Part shown: positions 7,005 through 12,808 of the stretch, in pieces
How the letters are laid out: every line of letters starts with the position of its first letter
How positions within the stretch are numbered: the stretch's first letter is position 1
Source of the DNA: Bacillota bacterium
GTDB lineage: Bacteria > Bacillota_E > RBS10-35 > JAJYVN01
Direction: 5' to 3'
DNA: 17,221 nt
Assembly (NCBI GenBank): GCA_021846605.1
Contig: JAJZWQ010000051.1
Span: 1-17,221, forward strand
Program-made: the position numbers and the translations under genes
Notes under the pieces: model-generated
Seen by the model: the letters and a program-made list of their open reading frames with translations, nothing else
Told to the model about the DNA's origin: nothing
Database searches by the model: none

Positions 7005-8141
7005 ATGATGGAGAACTCATGTTCTCGTGAGGTGGTCAACGTGTCTTCCGGGCGCCTGCTCCACCGCGTCGTGCGCACGCATCAGGATATCCTCGCCAAG
7101 ATGGCCCTGCGGTTCTGCGTCGGCCACACCCTCGCCCCCCTGGGCCTGGACCTGCCGCGGATCGTCGCCGCGATGCCCACCGAGGCGCCAGTGGTCCGCA
7201 ACCGCTTGGTCGACATGGCCTTTCGCCTGGCCGACGATACGCTGGTGGCCGTCGAGCAGATCTCCGCAGACCACGTCGCCGATCTCTACCACGTGCAGAC
7301 GGCGGCCGCGCTCCTGGCCGAGGAACACCGCCGCCCAGTCCACATGGTGGTGCTCTATACTGGCGGTGTGCGCCGTGCCCCGTGCGGGCTGGATACCGGG
7401 GCCGTCACCCTCCGGGTGCGGAACGTCTTCGCCACGGACCTGGATGGGGATGCCGTCCTGGCGGGCGCGCTGGGCCGCGTGGACGCGGGACTGCCGCTGC
7501 GTGGCGAAGACGCCATGGCGGTGGCCTTCGTGGGGGTGATGCGGCACGAGCAGCGTCCGCTTGGGGCGGCATTGCGCGTCGGCCTGGGTCTGGCCGCCAG
7601 ACTGAAGACAGAACGGGCGCGGGAGGGGTGTGCCGCCGCAGTCGTCATGCTTGGGGCAGCGCGGTTGGACGCGCAGGAGATCGCCGATCTGGTGGAGGTG
7701 TTCGCCATGGTCGCGCCGCGGATGGTGGATACCCTGGAGCGCATTGGCCGGGAGAAGGGTTTGGCCAAGGGACTCGCCGAGGGACAGGCCAAAGGACTCG
7801 CCCAAGGACTCGCCCAAGGACTCGCCCAAGGACTCGCCCAAGGACTCGCCGAGGGACAGGCCAAGGGACTCGCCGAGGGACAGGCCAAGGGACTCGCCGA
7901 GGGACAGGCTAAGGGACTCGCCGAGGGACAGGCTAAGGGACTCGCCGAGGGACAGGCCGCGGCCAGAGCCGACGATGTGCTGCGGGTGCTGCGCTTGCGC
8001 TGTGGCGAGGTTCCGGAAACGGTCGGCCAGCAGGTATTGGCGGAGCGGAACATGCCCACGCTGGACCGTTGGCTGGACCTGGCCGCGAGCGTCGCGAGCG
8101 TGGAGGAGTTCACGCGCCAGATGGCCGGGGGCGAACGGTAG
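7005..8141 (+). CDS. Rpn-like PD-(D/E)XK nuclease/transposase-family protein with EG-repeat tail
   Basis: This 378-aa protein matches the layout of recombination-promoting nuclease (Rpn)/PD-(D/E)XK transposase-like proteins. The nuclease fold lies near residues 66-120, with LVDMAFRLADDTLVAVEQIS (Asp70, Glu84) and VHMVVLYTGGV. Then come VTLRVRNVFATDLDGDAVL and a helical MRHEQRP segment. An array of GLAEGQAK and GLAQ repeats occupies residues 252-318. The C-terminal element LRLRCGEVPETV...LDRWLDLAASVASVEEF is typical of the family. Relatives usually show E-x-Q (LEFQS); here the order is E-Q-I-S, so the active site may be altered. AGGA lies 9 bases before ATG 7005. GTG 7041, behind AGGTGG, is an equally good alternative. 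The family promotes DNA breakage and recombination, but the activity here is inferred. An unknown 154-aa gene follows after 44 bp. Confidence 0.75.
   Translation: MMENSCSREVVNVSSGRLLHRVVRTHQDILAKMALRFCVGHTLAPLGLDLPRIVAAMPTEAPVVRNRLVDMAFRLADDTLVAVEQISADHVADLYHVQTAAALLAEEHRRPVHMVVLYTGGVRRAPCGLDTGAVTLRVRNVFATDLDGDAVLAGALGRVDAGLPLRGEDAMAVAFVGVMRHEQRPLGAALRVGLGLAARLKTERAREGCAAAVVMLGAARLDAQEIADLVEVFAMVAPRMVDTLERIGREKGLAKGLAEGQAKGLAQGLAQGLAQGLAQGLAEGQAKGLAEGQAKGLAEGQAKGLAEGQAKGLAEGQAAARADDVLRVLRLRCGEVPETVGQQVLAERNMPTLDRWLDLAASVASVEEFTRQMAGGER
7758..7958 (+). repeat. In-frame tandem repeat array in the Rpn-like gene
   Basis: The array is built on the 12-bp core GGACTCGCC+GAG/CAA. In order it contains a diverged GLAK unit (7758-7769), one 24-bp GLAEGQAK unit (7770-7793) and four identical 12-bp GLAQ units (7794-7841). 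Four 24-bp units (7842-7937) and a partial unit (7938-7958) follow. Units are almost identical at base level. The only differences are AAA/AAG in the Lys codon and GCC/GCT in one Ala codon, the GCT being shared by the two adjacent units 7890-7937. This points to recent slippage or unequal exchange. All units are multiples of three, so copy-number change alters protein length without breaking the frame. Confidence 0.95.
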
Positions 8142-8185
8142 GCCGCGCAGATCTTCCCCAGACCCCAAGGGGGCCGTTCCCGCCC

Positions 8186-8650
8186 ATGGACACCCCAGGC
8201 GCACTCGGGGGGGGACGGCCTCTGTTCCGTGCGCAACTGTACGTCGACGGGTGCGATGTCTGCCTGGATCCGGAGACGGCCCACAACGTGCGGGCCAACC
8301 TGGTCGCGGCGGGGGGCCGCACCTATATCCTCGGGCCGCAAGACACCACCCGGCTCGGCCCGGCGCGGGTGTTCGACGGCCACGGGTGTCTGGCGCTCTA
8401 CGCGCCATGGGGGCTCCGTCCCCCCGCCGAGATCCTGGAGGAACTGCGGGAGTGGATGGCCGCCGGCCTGGCGCTGGCGGCGGCCATCGGCCGCCTGACC
8501 ACCGTCGCCGGGGGCCGGCCGGGGCTGGCGGACGGCGCGCCCGCCGACTGGTGGCTGGTCCCCCACGGCCCCCTGCACGATCCAGACGCACTGCGCATGG
8601 TGCGACACATCGTGCGGGCGGGCATCCGGGTGGGCGGCCAAGGCCGATAG
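8186..8650 (+). CDS. Hypothetical protein, 154 aa
   Basis: I do not recognise this protein. It starts at ATG 8186 (MDTPGALGGG) behind AAGGGGG at a slightly long spacing. An upstream extension of the same frame to 8069 would overlap the Rpn-like gene. Visible features are a YVDGCDVCLDPETAHNVRAN segment with two cysteines, GRTYILGPQDTTRL, a helical stretch ILEELREWMAAGLALAAAIG and a C-terminal LRMVRHIVRAGIRVGG. There is no signal peptide and no clear membrane helix. It lies 44 bp after the Rpn-like gene on the same strand and may be co-transcribed with it. Its stop is 14 bp from the stop of the convergent sulfatase gene. Confidence 0.6.
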   Translation: MDTPGALGGGRPLFRAQLYVDGCDVCLDPETAHNVRANLVAAGGRTYILGPQDTTRLGPARVFDGHGCLALYAPWGLRPPAEILEELREWMAAGLALAAAIGRLTTVAGGRPGLADGAPADWWLVPHGPLHDPDALRMVRHIVRAGIRVGGQGR

Positions 8651-8664
8651 GGCGAAGGCCGTGA

Positions 8665-10023
8665 TTACCCAGGGCGGCCCGTGGTGCCCGTCTCCCGGGG
8701 CTGCCACTCCGACGCCCAGCGGGACTCGATCCCGCGTCGCCAGGCCCGCGCCGTCTCCACCAGGTCCGCCGCCAGGTCCGGTTCCCGGAGCGCCAGATTG
8801 ACCCGTTCGCCGGGATCCGCCACCACGTCGGCCAGGTGCACCGCGTCCTCGGGGGAAGCTCCCTCCACCAGTTGGCCGTCCAGCACCAGTTTCCAGCGTC
8901 CCTGCCGGACGGCCGTCTGTCGGCCCATCTCCCAGAAGAGGTCGCCGTGGGGCGAGGGTGCGCCGGCGGCCAGCATGGGGAGCAGGTCGCAACCGTCGAG
9001 CGCGTACGCTCCGGGATCCCCCCCGGCCGCCCGCAGGAGCGTCGGGAAGATGTCCATGGACGCCGCGGGACCGTCCAGCACCTGTGCGGGGGGCACCCGC
9101 GCCGGCCAGGAGAAGATGCCCGGCACCCGGATGCCGCCCTCGTACAGGCTGAACTTGTGCCCCTTGAGGGGTCCGGTGGTACCGCCGCGATAGGGGGTGC
9201 CACTGCCGTCCAGCCAGTTGCGGATCTCCCGCGACGGGCCGTTGTCGCTGGTGAAGAAGACAATGGTGTTCTCGGCCACACCCTGCCGCCGCAACTCGGC
9301 CAGGATCTGCCCGACGCCGTCGTCCACCGCCGCCAGCATGGCGGCCATGATCCGCCGGGGCCAGGGCAGATCGGGGAAGCGCTCCAGATAGGAGGACGGC
9401 GCGTGCATCGGATAGTGGGGGGCGTTGTATGGCACATATAGGAAGAAGGGATCGCCCCCGCCGGCGGCGTCGCGAATAAATCCCACGGCCCTCTCGCTCA
9501 CCATGTCGGTGAAATAGCGGCCGTTGGCGTAGACCTCCTGTCCGTCCTCCCAGAGGTCGTGGGTCTGGGCGCGCCCCTCGGACATCCCCCAGTAGAAGAT
9601 GTGCGAGTAGTAATCGATGCAGCCGGCCATGAAGCCGAACCACTGCTGGAATCCATGGTCCTGCGGGCGGCTCCCTTCAGCCAGCCCGAGGTGCCACTTC
9701 CCATACATTGCGGTCCGGTAGCCCAGGGCGCCCAGCGCCGTGGCCAGCGTCGGCACCTCCGCGGGCAGCCCCTTGGCCGTACGGTGCCCGGCCAAGATGG
9801 AACGGACCCCCGCATTGCCCGGATAGCGTCCCGTCAGCAGCGACGCCCGGGAGGGCGAGCAGACCGGTGAGTTCGCATACCAACTCGTGCACAGGGCACC
9901 AGACGCCGCCAGGCCGTCCAGGTGGGGCGTGGCGAGGTCCGCCGCGCCCATGCACCCCAGATCCCCATATCCCTGGTCGTCGGTGAGGATCACCACAACG
10001 TTCGGTCGCGCGGGCCGTTCCAT
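8665..10023 (-). CDS. Type I (formylglycine-dependent) sulfatase
   Basis: This 452-aa enzyme hydrolyses sulfate esters, by family. Seen in the sequence: the N-terminal metal site NVVVILTDDQGYGDLG (Asp15, Asp16), and the activation motif CSPSR at 55-59 followed by ASLLTGRYP. Cys55 would become formylglycine. Also present are GKWHLG at 108-113, FFTSDNGP (Asp260, Asn261) and a C-terminal RQGRWKLVLDG region. The length is normal for the family. There is no signal peptide, so it should act in the cytoplasm on imported substrate unless the start is wrong. ATG 10023 is preceded by GGGGGAGGAACGGGT. It lies 17 bp after the HIT gene, probably in one operon. No formylglycine-generating or anSME maturase is in the window. 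The substrate cannot be told from the sequence. Confidence 0.92.
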   Translation of the reverse strand: MERPARPNVVVILTDDQGYGDLGCMGAADLATPHLDGLAASGALCTSWYANSPVCSPSRASLLTGRYPGNAGVRSILAGHRTAKGLPAEVPTLATALGALGYRTAMYGKWHLGLAEGSRPQDHGFQQWFGFMAGCIDYYSHIFYWGMSEGRAQTHDLWEDGQEVYANGRYFTDMVSERAVGFIRDAAGGGDPFFLYVPYNAPHYPMHAPSSYLERFPDLPWPRRIMAAMLAAVDDGVGQILAELRRQGVAENTIVFFTSDNGPSREIRNWLDGSGTPYRGGTTGPLKGHKFSLYEGGIRVPGIFSWPARVPPAQVLDGPAASMDIFPTLLRAAGGDPGAYALDGCDLLPMLAAGAPSPHGDLFWEMGRQTAVRQGRWKLVLDGQLVEGASPEDAVHLADVVADPGERVNLALREPDLAADLVETARAWRRGIESRWASEWQPRETGTTGRPG

Positions 10024-10040
10024 ACCCGTTCCTCCCCCGA

Positions 10041-10544
10041 TCATTTCATCCGGTGGCGGGCGTCGGCGGGCGCGGCCAGCGCCTGCCGGATACGATCGGC
10101 TATCGCGTTGAGATCGGAAGCGTCGGCCACCTCGTCCCCGTAGGGGTAGATGCGGGCCACCATGCGGCCGTGGTGCCGGGGCACCACGTGCAGGTGGAAG
10201 TGGCCGTCCTCGGCGGTCTCGTGCGGGGCATCCTGGGACGGCAGCGGCCGCCCACTGGTGCCAAGATCCCCGTCCCCCGGATACAGGATGGCGCCCATCT
10301 GTACGGCGTCGATGCCGACCGCGCGGCGGACGCCGGCCGCCACGCGGACCGCAGCGGAGAGCAGCGCCTCGGCCTCCGGGCCCTCCAGGATGTCGGTGGC
10401 CGCCAGGTGGCGCCGGGGGACCACCAACACATGCCCGGGCGCAGTCTGCCGCCAGTCCAGAAAGGCGACCACGAACTGGTCCTGATACACCATGGCCTGG
10501 GGAATCGCTCCGGCGGCGGACTCGCAATACAGACACGGCAACAC
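10041..10544 (-). CDS. HIT-family nucleotide-binding hydrolase/transferase
   Basis: The protein (167 aa from GTG 10544) carries the histidine triad HFHLHVVPR (His115, 117, 119). An N-terminal CxxC (CLYC, residues 4-7) is as in many HIT proteins. Two typical lead-in segments are AFLDWRQTAPGHVLVVPRRH and YQDQFVVAFLD. HIT proteins bind nucleotides and hydrolyse or transfer nucleoside phosphates, as in Ap4A hydrolase or adenylyl-phosphoramidase. The sequence between RRH and the triad contains a longer loop (YPGDGDLGTSGRPLPSQDAP) than in small HINT proteins. The start is uncertain. GTG 10544 has AGGGAG about 10 bases upstream, GTG 10553 is too close to that site, and TTG 10619 adds Arg-rich residues. 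Together with the downstream sulfatase (17 bp) it appears to form an operon. Confidence 0.85.
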   Translation of the reverse strand: MLPCLYCESAAGAIPQAMVYQDQFVVAFLDWRQTAPGHVLVVPRRHLAATDILEGPEAEALLSAAVRVAAGVRRAVGIDAVQMGAILYPGDGDLGTSGRPLPSQDAPHETAEDGHFHLHVVPRHHGRMVARIYPYGDEVADASDLNAIADRIRQALAAPADARHRMK

Positions 10545-10625
10545 GGGCTCCACGCTCCCTGCGCGACGCCTAGGCTGCCACTGCCAGCCCCGCGCACCCT
10601 TCGCCGGGGTGGCCGCCAACCCTGC

Positions 10626-10898
10626 TCAATGGCGATCGTGGCGGCGGGCGCGCGCGTATCGCTGCGCGACCGTCCCCTCGAAGAGCTCCGGATGGGCCGT
10701 CCGGAAGCCTGATTGGACGTCGGTCTCCGGCGCGTCCGGTCCCATGCGTCGGAGCAGTCCCTCCAGGCGGAACTCGATGCCGTCGAGTACCTCCTCCTCT
10801 TCCACGGGACTGAGCGCCGGGGCCCCCGTCGCCACCGAACCCACCGCCAGCACATCGGCCAAGATCATCCGCGCCACCTGCCGCCACCGCGCCTCCAC
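10626..10898 (-). CDS. Small hypothetical protein, 90 aa
   Basis: I do not recognise this protein. The start GTG 10898 has GGGGAGG seven bases upstream; GTG 10919 would place that site inside the gene. The protein is mostly helical, with RWRQVARMILADVLAVG, then an acidic segment SPVEEEEVLDGIEFRLEGLL, a Pro/Asp linker and a basic end RYARARRHDRH. There is no signal peptide or obvious metal site. It is the first gene of a minus-strand run with the HIT and sulfatase genes, separated from HIT by about 80 bp. The size and acidic centre would suit a small cytoplasmic accessory protein, but no function is assigned. Confidence 0.55.
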   Translation of the reverse strand: MEARWRQVARMILADVLAVGSVATGAPALSPVEEEEVLDGIEFRLEGLLRRMGPDAPETDVQSGFRTAHPELFEGTVAQRYARARRHDRH

Positions 10899-11097
10899 CG
10901 GCCAACCTCCCCGCTCCACACTGGAATGCCCACGGCAAGGATAGCCTTCCTCACGGCGTCAGGGCCACGCGCGTGAGGGAGGGGCCGTCGGAGATCTCGG
11001 CGGCCACCGCCGCCACCAGCAGGGGCTCACGCGCGCGTGAGGGAGGGGCCCGGCCCCTCCCTCACCCTCACGTTTCTGCGCGGCGCGGATCGGGACA
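10899..11097. other. Intergenic region between SLH gene and the 90-aa gene
   Basis: This stretch of about 200 bp holds a perfect GC-rich hairpin (11037-11065) and another copy of its arm at 10973-10986. It also has a short minus-strand frame ending EISDGPSLTRVALTP before a TGA at about 10957. That piece looks like the C-terminus of a lost gene, but too little is left to identify it. Confidence 0.35.
11037..11065 (-). terminator. GC-rich perfect hairpin, possible terminator of the SLH gene
   Basis: GTGAGGGAGGGGCC at 11037-11050 is complementary to GGCCCCTCCCTCAC at 11052-11065. The result is a perfect 14-bp arm pair with almost no loop; the innermost pairs must open. It begins 33 bp after the stop of the minus-strand SLH gene. 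No T-tract follows on either strand, so it is not a classic intrinsic terminator. The left arm recurs at 10973-10986, which allows an alternative pairing. Confidence 0.5.
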
Positions 11098-12561
11098 TTA
11101 GAAGAAGCGTCCGAAGAATCCGAAGCTCAGCGGCTGGACGTGGCCGCCATTGTCATGCTTGTTGCCACCGTCCTTCTTCTGCTTGTTCTTGCCCTGCTTC
11201 TGATCCGTCTGATCCGTCTGATCATTCTGCTTCTTCTGGTCCTGCTGGTCCTTGGGAGGCTTCGGCCCTTGCGGCGGCTCCGTTTCCTGCTGCTGGGATC
11301 CGCCGACGCGGATGCTCACCACGCGCCCGGCGTGCACACCCAGAACAACCTGCTGCCCGGCCTGCAGCGTTGTCGGCGATATGGATGCATTGTGGTCGGT
11401 GATGACCGCCCCAGTGGCGATGGCGTAGGTCGTCTGCGTACCGCCGCTCGTCTGGATCGTGATCTGGGACCCGGTCGCCTGGACGACGGTACCGCTCACC
11501 GTGACAGTCTTGAAGCTATCCCAGAGCCAGGAGATCTGGCCCTGGCTGTCGACGATGTACCGCACCTGGTCCCCGGTGCTGACCTGGCTGAGGCTGCCCA
11601 CCTGGGCCTGGCCCAGCGTCGGCATCACGAACACGAGGGCCGTCGAGGACAGGGTATACGTGGTCGCGGTGACCGTCGCGCTCGGTCCGGCGGCGTACGT
11701 TGCGATGGTCACACTGTTGGCGGAGGTATTGACGCCGGTGACCGTGCCCACCTGCTCGCCGTTGGTGTGCGCCGAGAACAGCTGGTCGGCCACCGCCAAC
11801 ATCTTGGCGAACTCGGCCCGCGTCACCGGAGCGGCGGGCGCGAAGGTGCCGTTGGGAAAGCCACTCACGATCCCCAGGGCCACGGCGATGTTGACCGGTC
11901 CGACGTCCGCCGTCGGAATGGACGACTCATCGCTGAAGCCCGCGTTGGTGGCCGCGTACGCCGCGGCCTGCGCCGACGTGATGTAGCCGGCGACCTCGAC
12001 CGCCCGGACGATGAGGGCCGCCGACCAAGCGCGCGTGCTGGCGGCGTTCGGTTCCAGCGCGCCGCTGTTGGGAATGAGACCGCGGGACACGGCGTAGGCA
12101 ATGTAGGGCGCGGCCCAGGACGGGATCAGCGCGTCATCGGTGAACTGCAGATACCCCGATTGCTTGAGCAGCGCGGTTCCGGCCACCGACGCCGCCCCGT
12201 TCGGCGCAAGGACGCGGTCGACCATGGTGATGGCCTCGGCGCGCGTGACATCGGACTGTGGGGCGAACGAATTGTTGCCCACGCCCTGGATGACGCCCTG
12301 CAGAGCGAGTTGGGCCACGAAGGGCGCCGCCCAGGATGCCTGCTGCAGGTCGTTGAAATGCAACTCCTGCTGCATCAGCGCCTGGGGCGATAGGGGCGGT
12401 CCGGACGGAGACTGCTGTCCGTGCGCCGGTCCGGACAAGGGTCCCGGTTGGCGTCCCTGCCCCCGTCCATGCCCGTGGCTGTCGGCGAACGCGGCGGACG
12501 CGCTGCCGACCACCATCCCGACCGTGAGGAGGAAGCCCAGAAGCGCGCGGGCCCTGTGCAT
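11098..12561 (-). CDS. Secreted SLH-domain protein with Lys/Gln-rich tail
   Basis: This 487-aa exported protein is probably anchored to secondary cell wall polymer. A signal peptide covers about residues 1-26 (MHRARALLGFLLTVGMVVGS..AFA). A His/Gly/Pro/Gln-rich linker and three SLH domains follow, at about 69-118 (VIQGVGNNSFAPQSDVTRAEA), 139-190 and 208-262 (IVSGFPNGTFAPAAPVTRAEF). Residues 268-420 are beta-rich with short repeats (VGTVTGVNTSANSVTI; VSGTVVQATGSQITI), like DUF5666-type domains. From about 425 the chain is charged low-complexity sequence with DQT repeats encoded by a 9-bp tandem unit near 11200-11223. It ends in the aromatic LSFGFFGRFF. ATG 12561 follows TAGGGAGGG with good spacing. 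The second SLH domain is degenerate. It is divergent from the TPR-like gene. Confidence 0.9.
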   Translation of the reverse strand: MHRARALLGFLLTVGMVVGSASAAFADSHGHGRGQGRQPGPLSGPAHGQQSPSGPPLSPQALMQQELHFNDLQQASWAAPFVAQLALQGVIQGVGNNSFAPQSDVTRAEAITMVDRVLAPNGAASVAGTALLKQSGYLQFTDDALIPSWAAPYIAYAVSRGLIPNSGALEPNAASTRAWSAALIVRAVEVAGYITSAQAAAYAATNAGFSDESSIPTADVGPVNIAVALGIVSGFPNGTFAPAAPVTRAEFAKMLAVADQLFSAHTNGEQVGTVTGVNTSANSVTIATYAAGPSATVTATTYTLSSTALVFVMPTLGQAQVGSLSQVSTGDQVRYIVDSQGQISWLWDSFKTVTVSGTVVQATGSQITIQTSGGTQTTYAIATGAVITDHNASISPTTLQAGQQVVLGVHAGRVVSIRVGGSQQQETEPPQGPKPPKDQQDQKKQNDQTDQTDQKQGKNKQKKDGGNKHDNGGHVQPLSFGFFGRFF

Positions 12562-12808
12562 AGGTCAATCCCTCCCTAGATGCGGCGGTGGGTGTCCGCG
12601 CCCGGTGGCGCGGAGCCGGCCGGGTCTCCCGCCAGCGGCCGCCGTCGCTGCCAATTTCGAGCACCCCCTGGCCTTTATGAGGGTCCCGCCAAGGGAAATC
12701 GGGGGGCCACCCGGCGGGCCCGGAACGCGCGCCGCGATCACACCCCGAACATCGCCGGCGGCGCCAGGGTCCAGACGACAAGAGCCGAATGCGGTTAGCG
12801 TGGATCCG
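12562..12808. other. Divergent intergenic region upstream of SLH and TPR-like genes
   Basis: About 250 bp hold both 5' regions. On the SLH side there is a GC-rich hairpin (12595-12614) just upstream of the GGGAGGG ribosome binding site. On the TPR-like side I find no Shine-Dalgarno within 15 bases of ATG 12809. An AT-richer patch around 12650-12690 (CAATTTCGAG, CCTTTATGAGG) is the most likely place for promoters, but I cannot assign boxes. No known riboswitch consensus was recognised. Confidence 0.4.
12595..12614 (-). promoter_or_regulatory. Leader hairpin of the SLH gene
   Basis: TCCGCGCC and GGCGCGGA form a perfect 8-bp stem with a 4-base loop in the presumed 5' leader of the SLH mRNA, about 15-20 bp before its ribosome binding site. 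It could stabilise the transcript or influence initiation. In a GC-rich genome it could also be chance. Confidence 0.3.

Noticed and set aside
7758..7958. Tandem array considered as CRISPR or VNTR-type non-coding repeat
   Set aside because: Units are contiguous without spacers and keep the reading frame of the nuclease-like gene.
4851..8141. Open plus-strand frame of 1096 codons upstream of and including the Rpn-like gene
   Set aside because: Only the part from 7005 reads as a real protein. The rest is antisense to the glycosidase-like gene and stays open because of high GC.
7017..9437. Long minus-strand frames across the Rpn-like gene (806 and 762 codons)
   Set aside because: They are antisense to the Rpn-like gene and out of frame with the sulfatase; composition is Arg/Pro/Ser-rich nonsense. 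The SLSLGES repeats are just the antisense of the tandem array.
12562..12700. Riboswitch in the leader of the SLH gene
   Set aside because: The leader has GC-rich hairpins, but I could not match conserved elements of c-di-GMP, c-di-AMP or other known classes.
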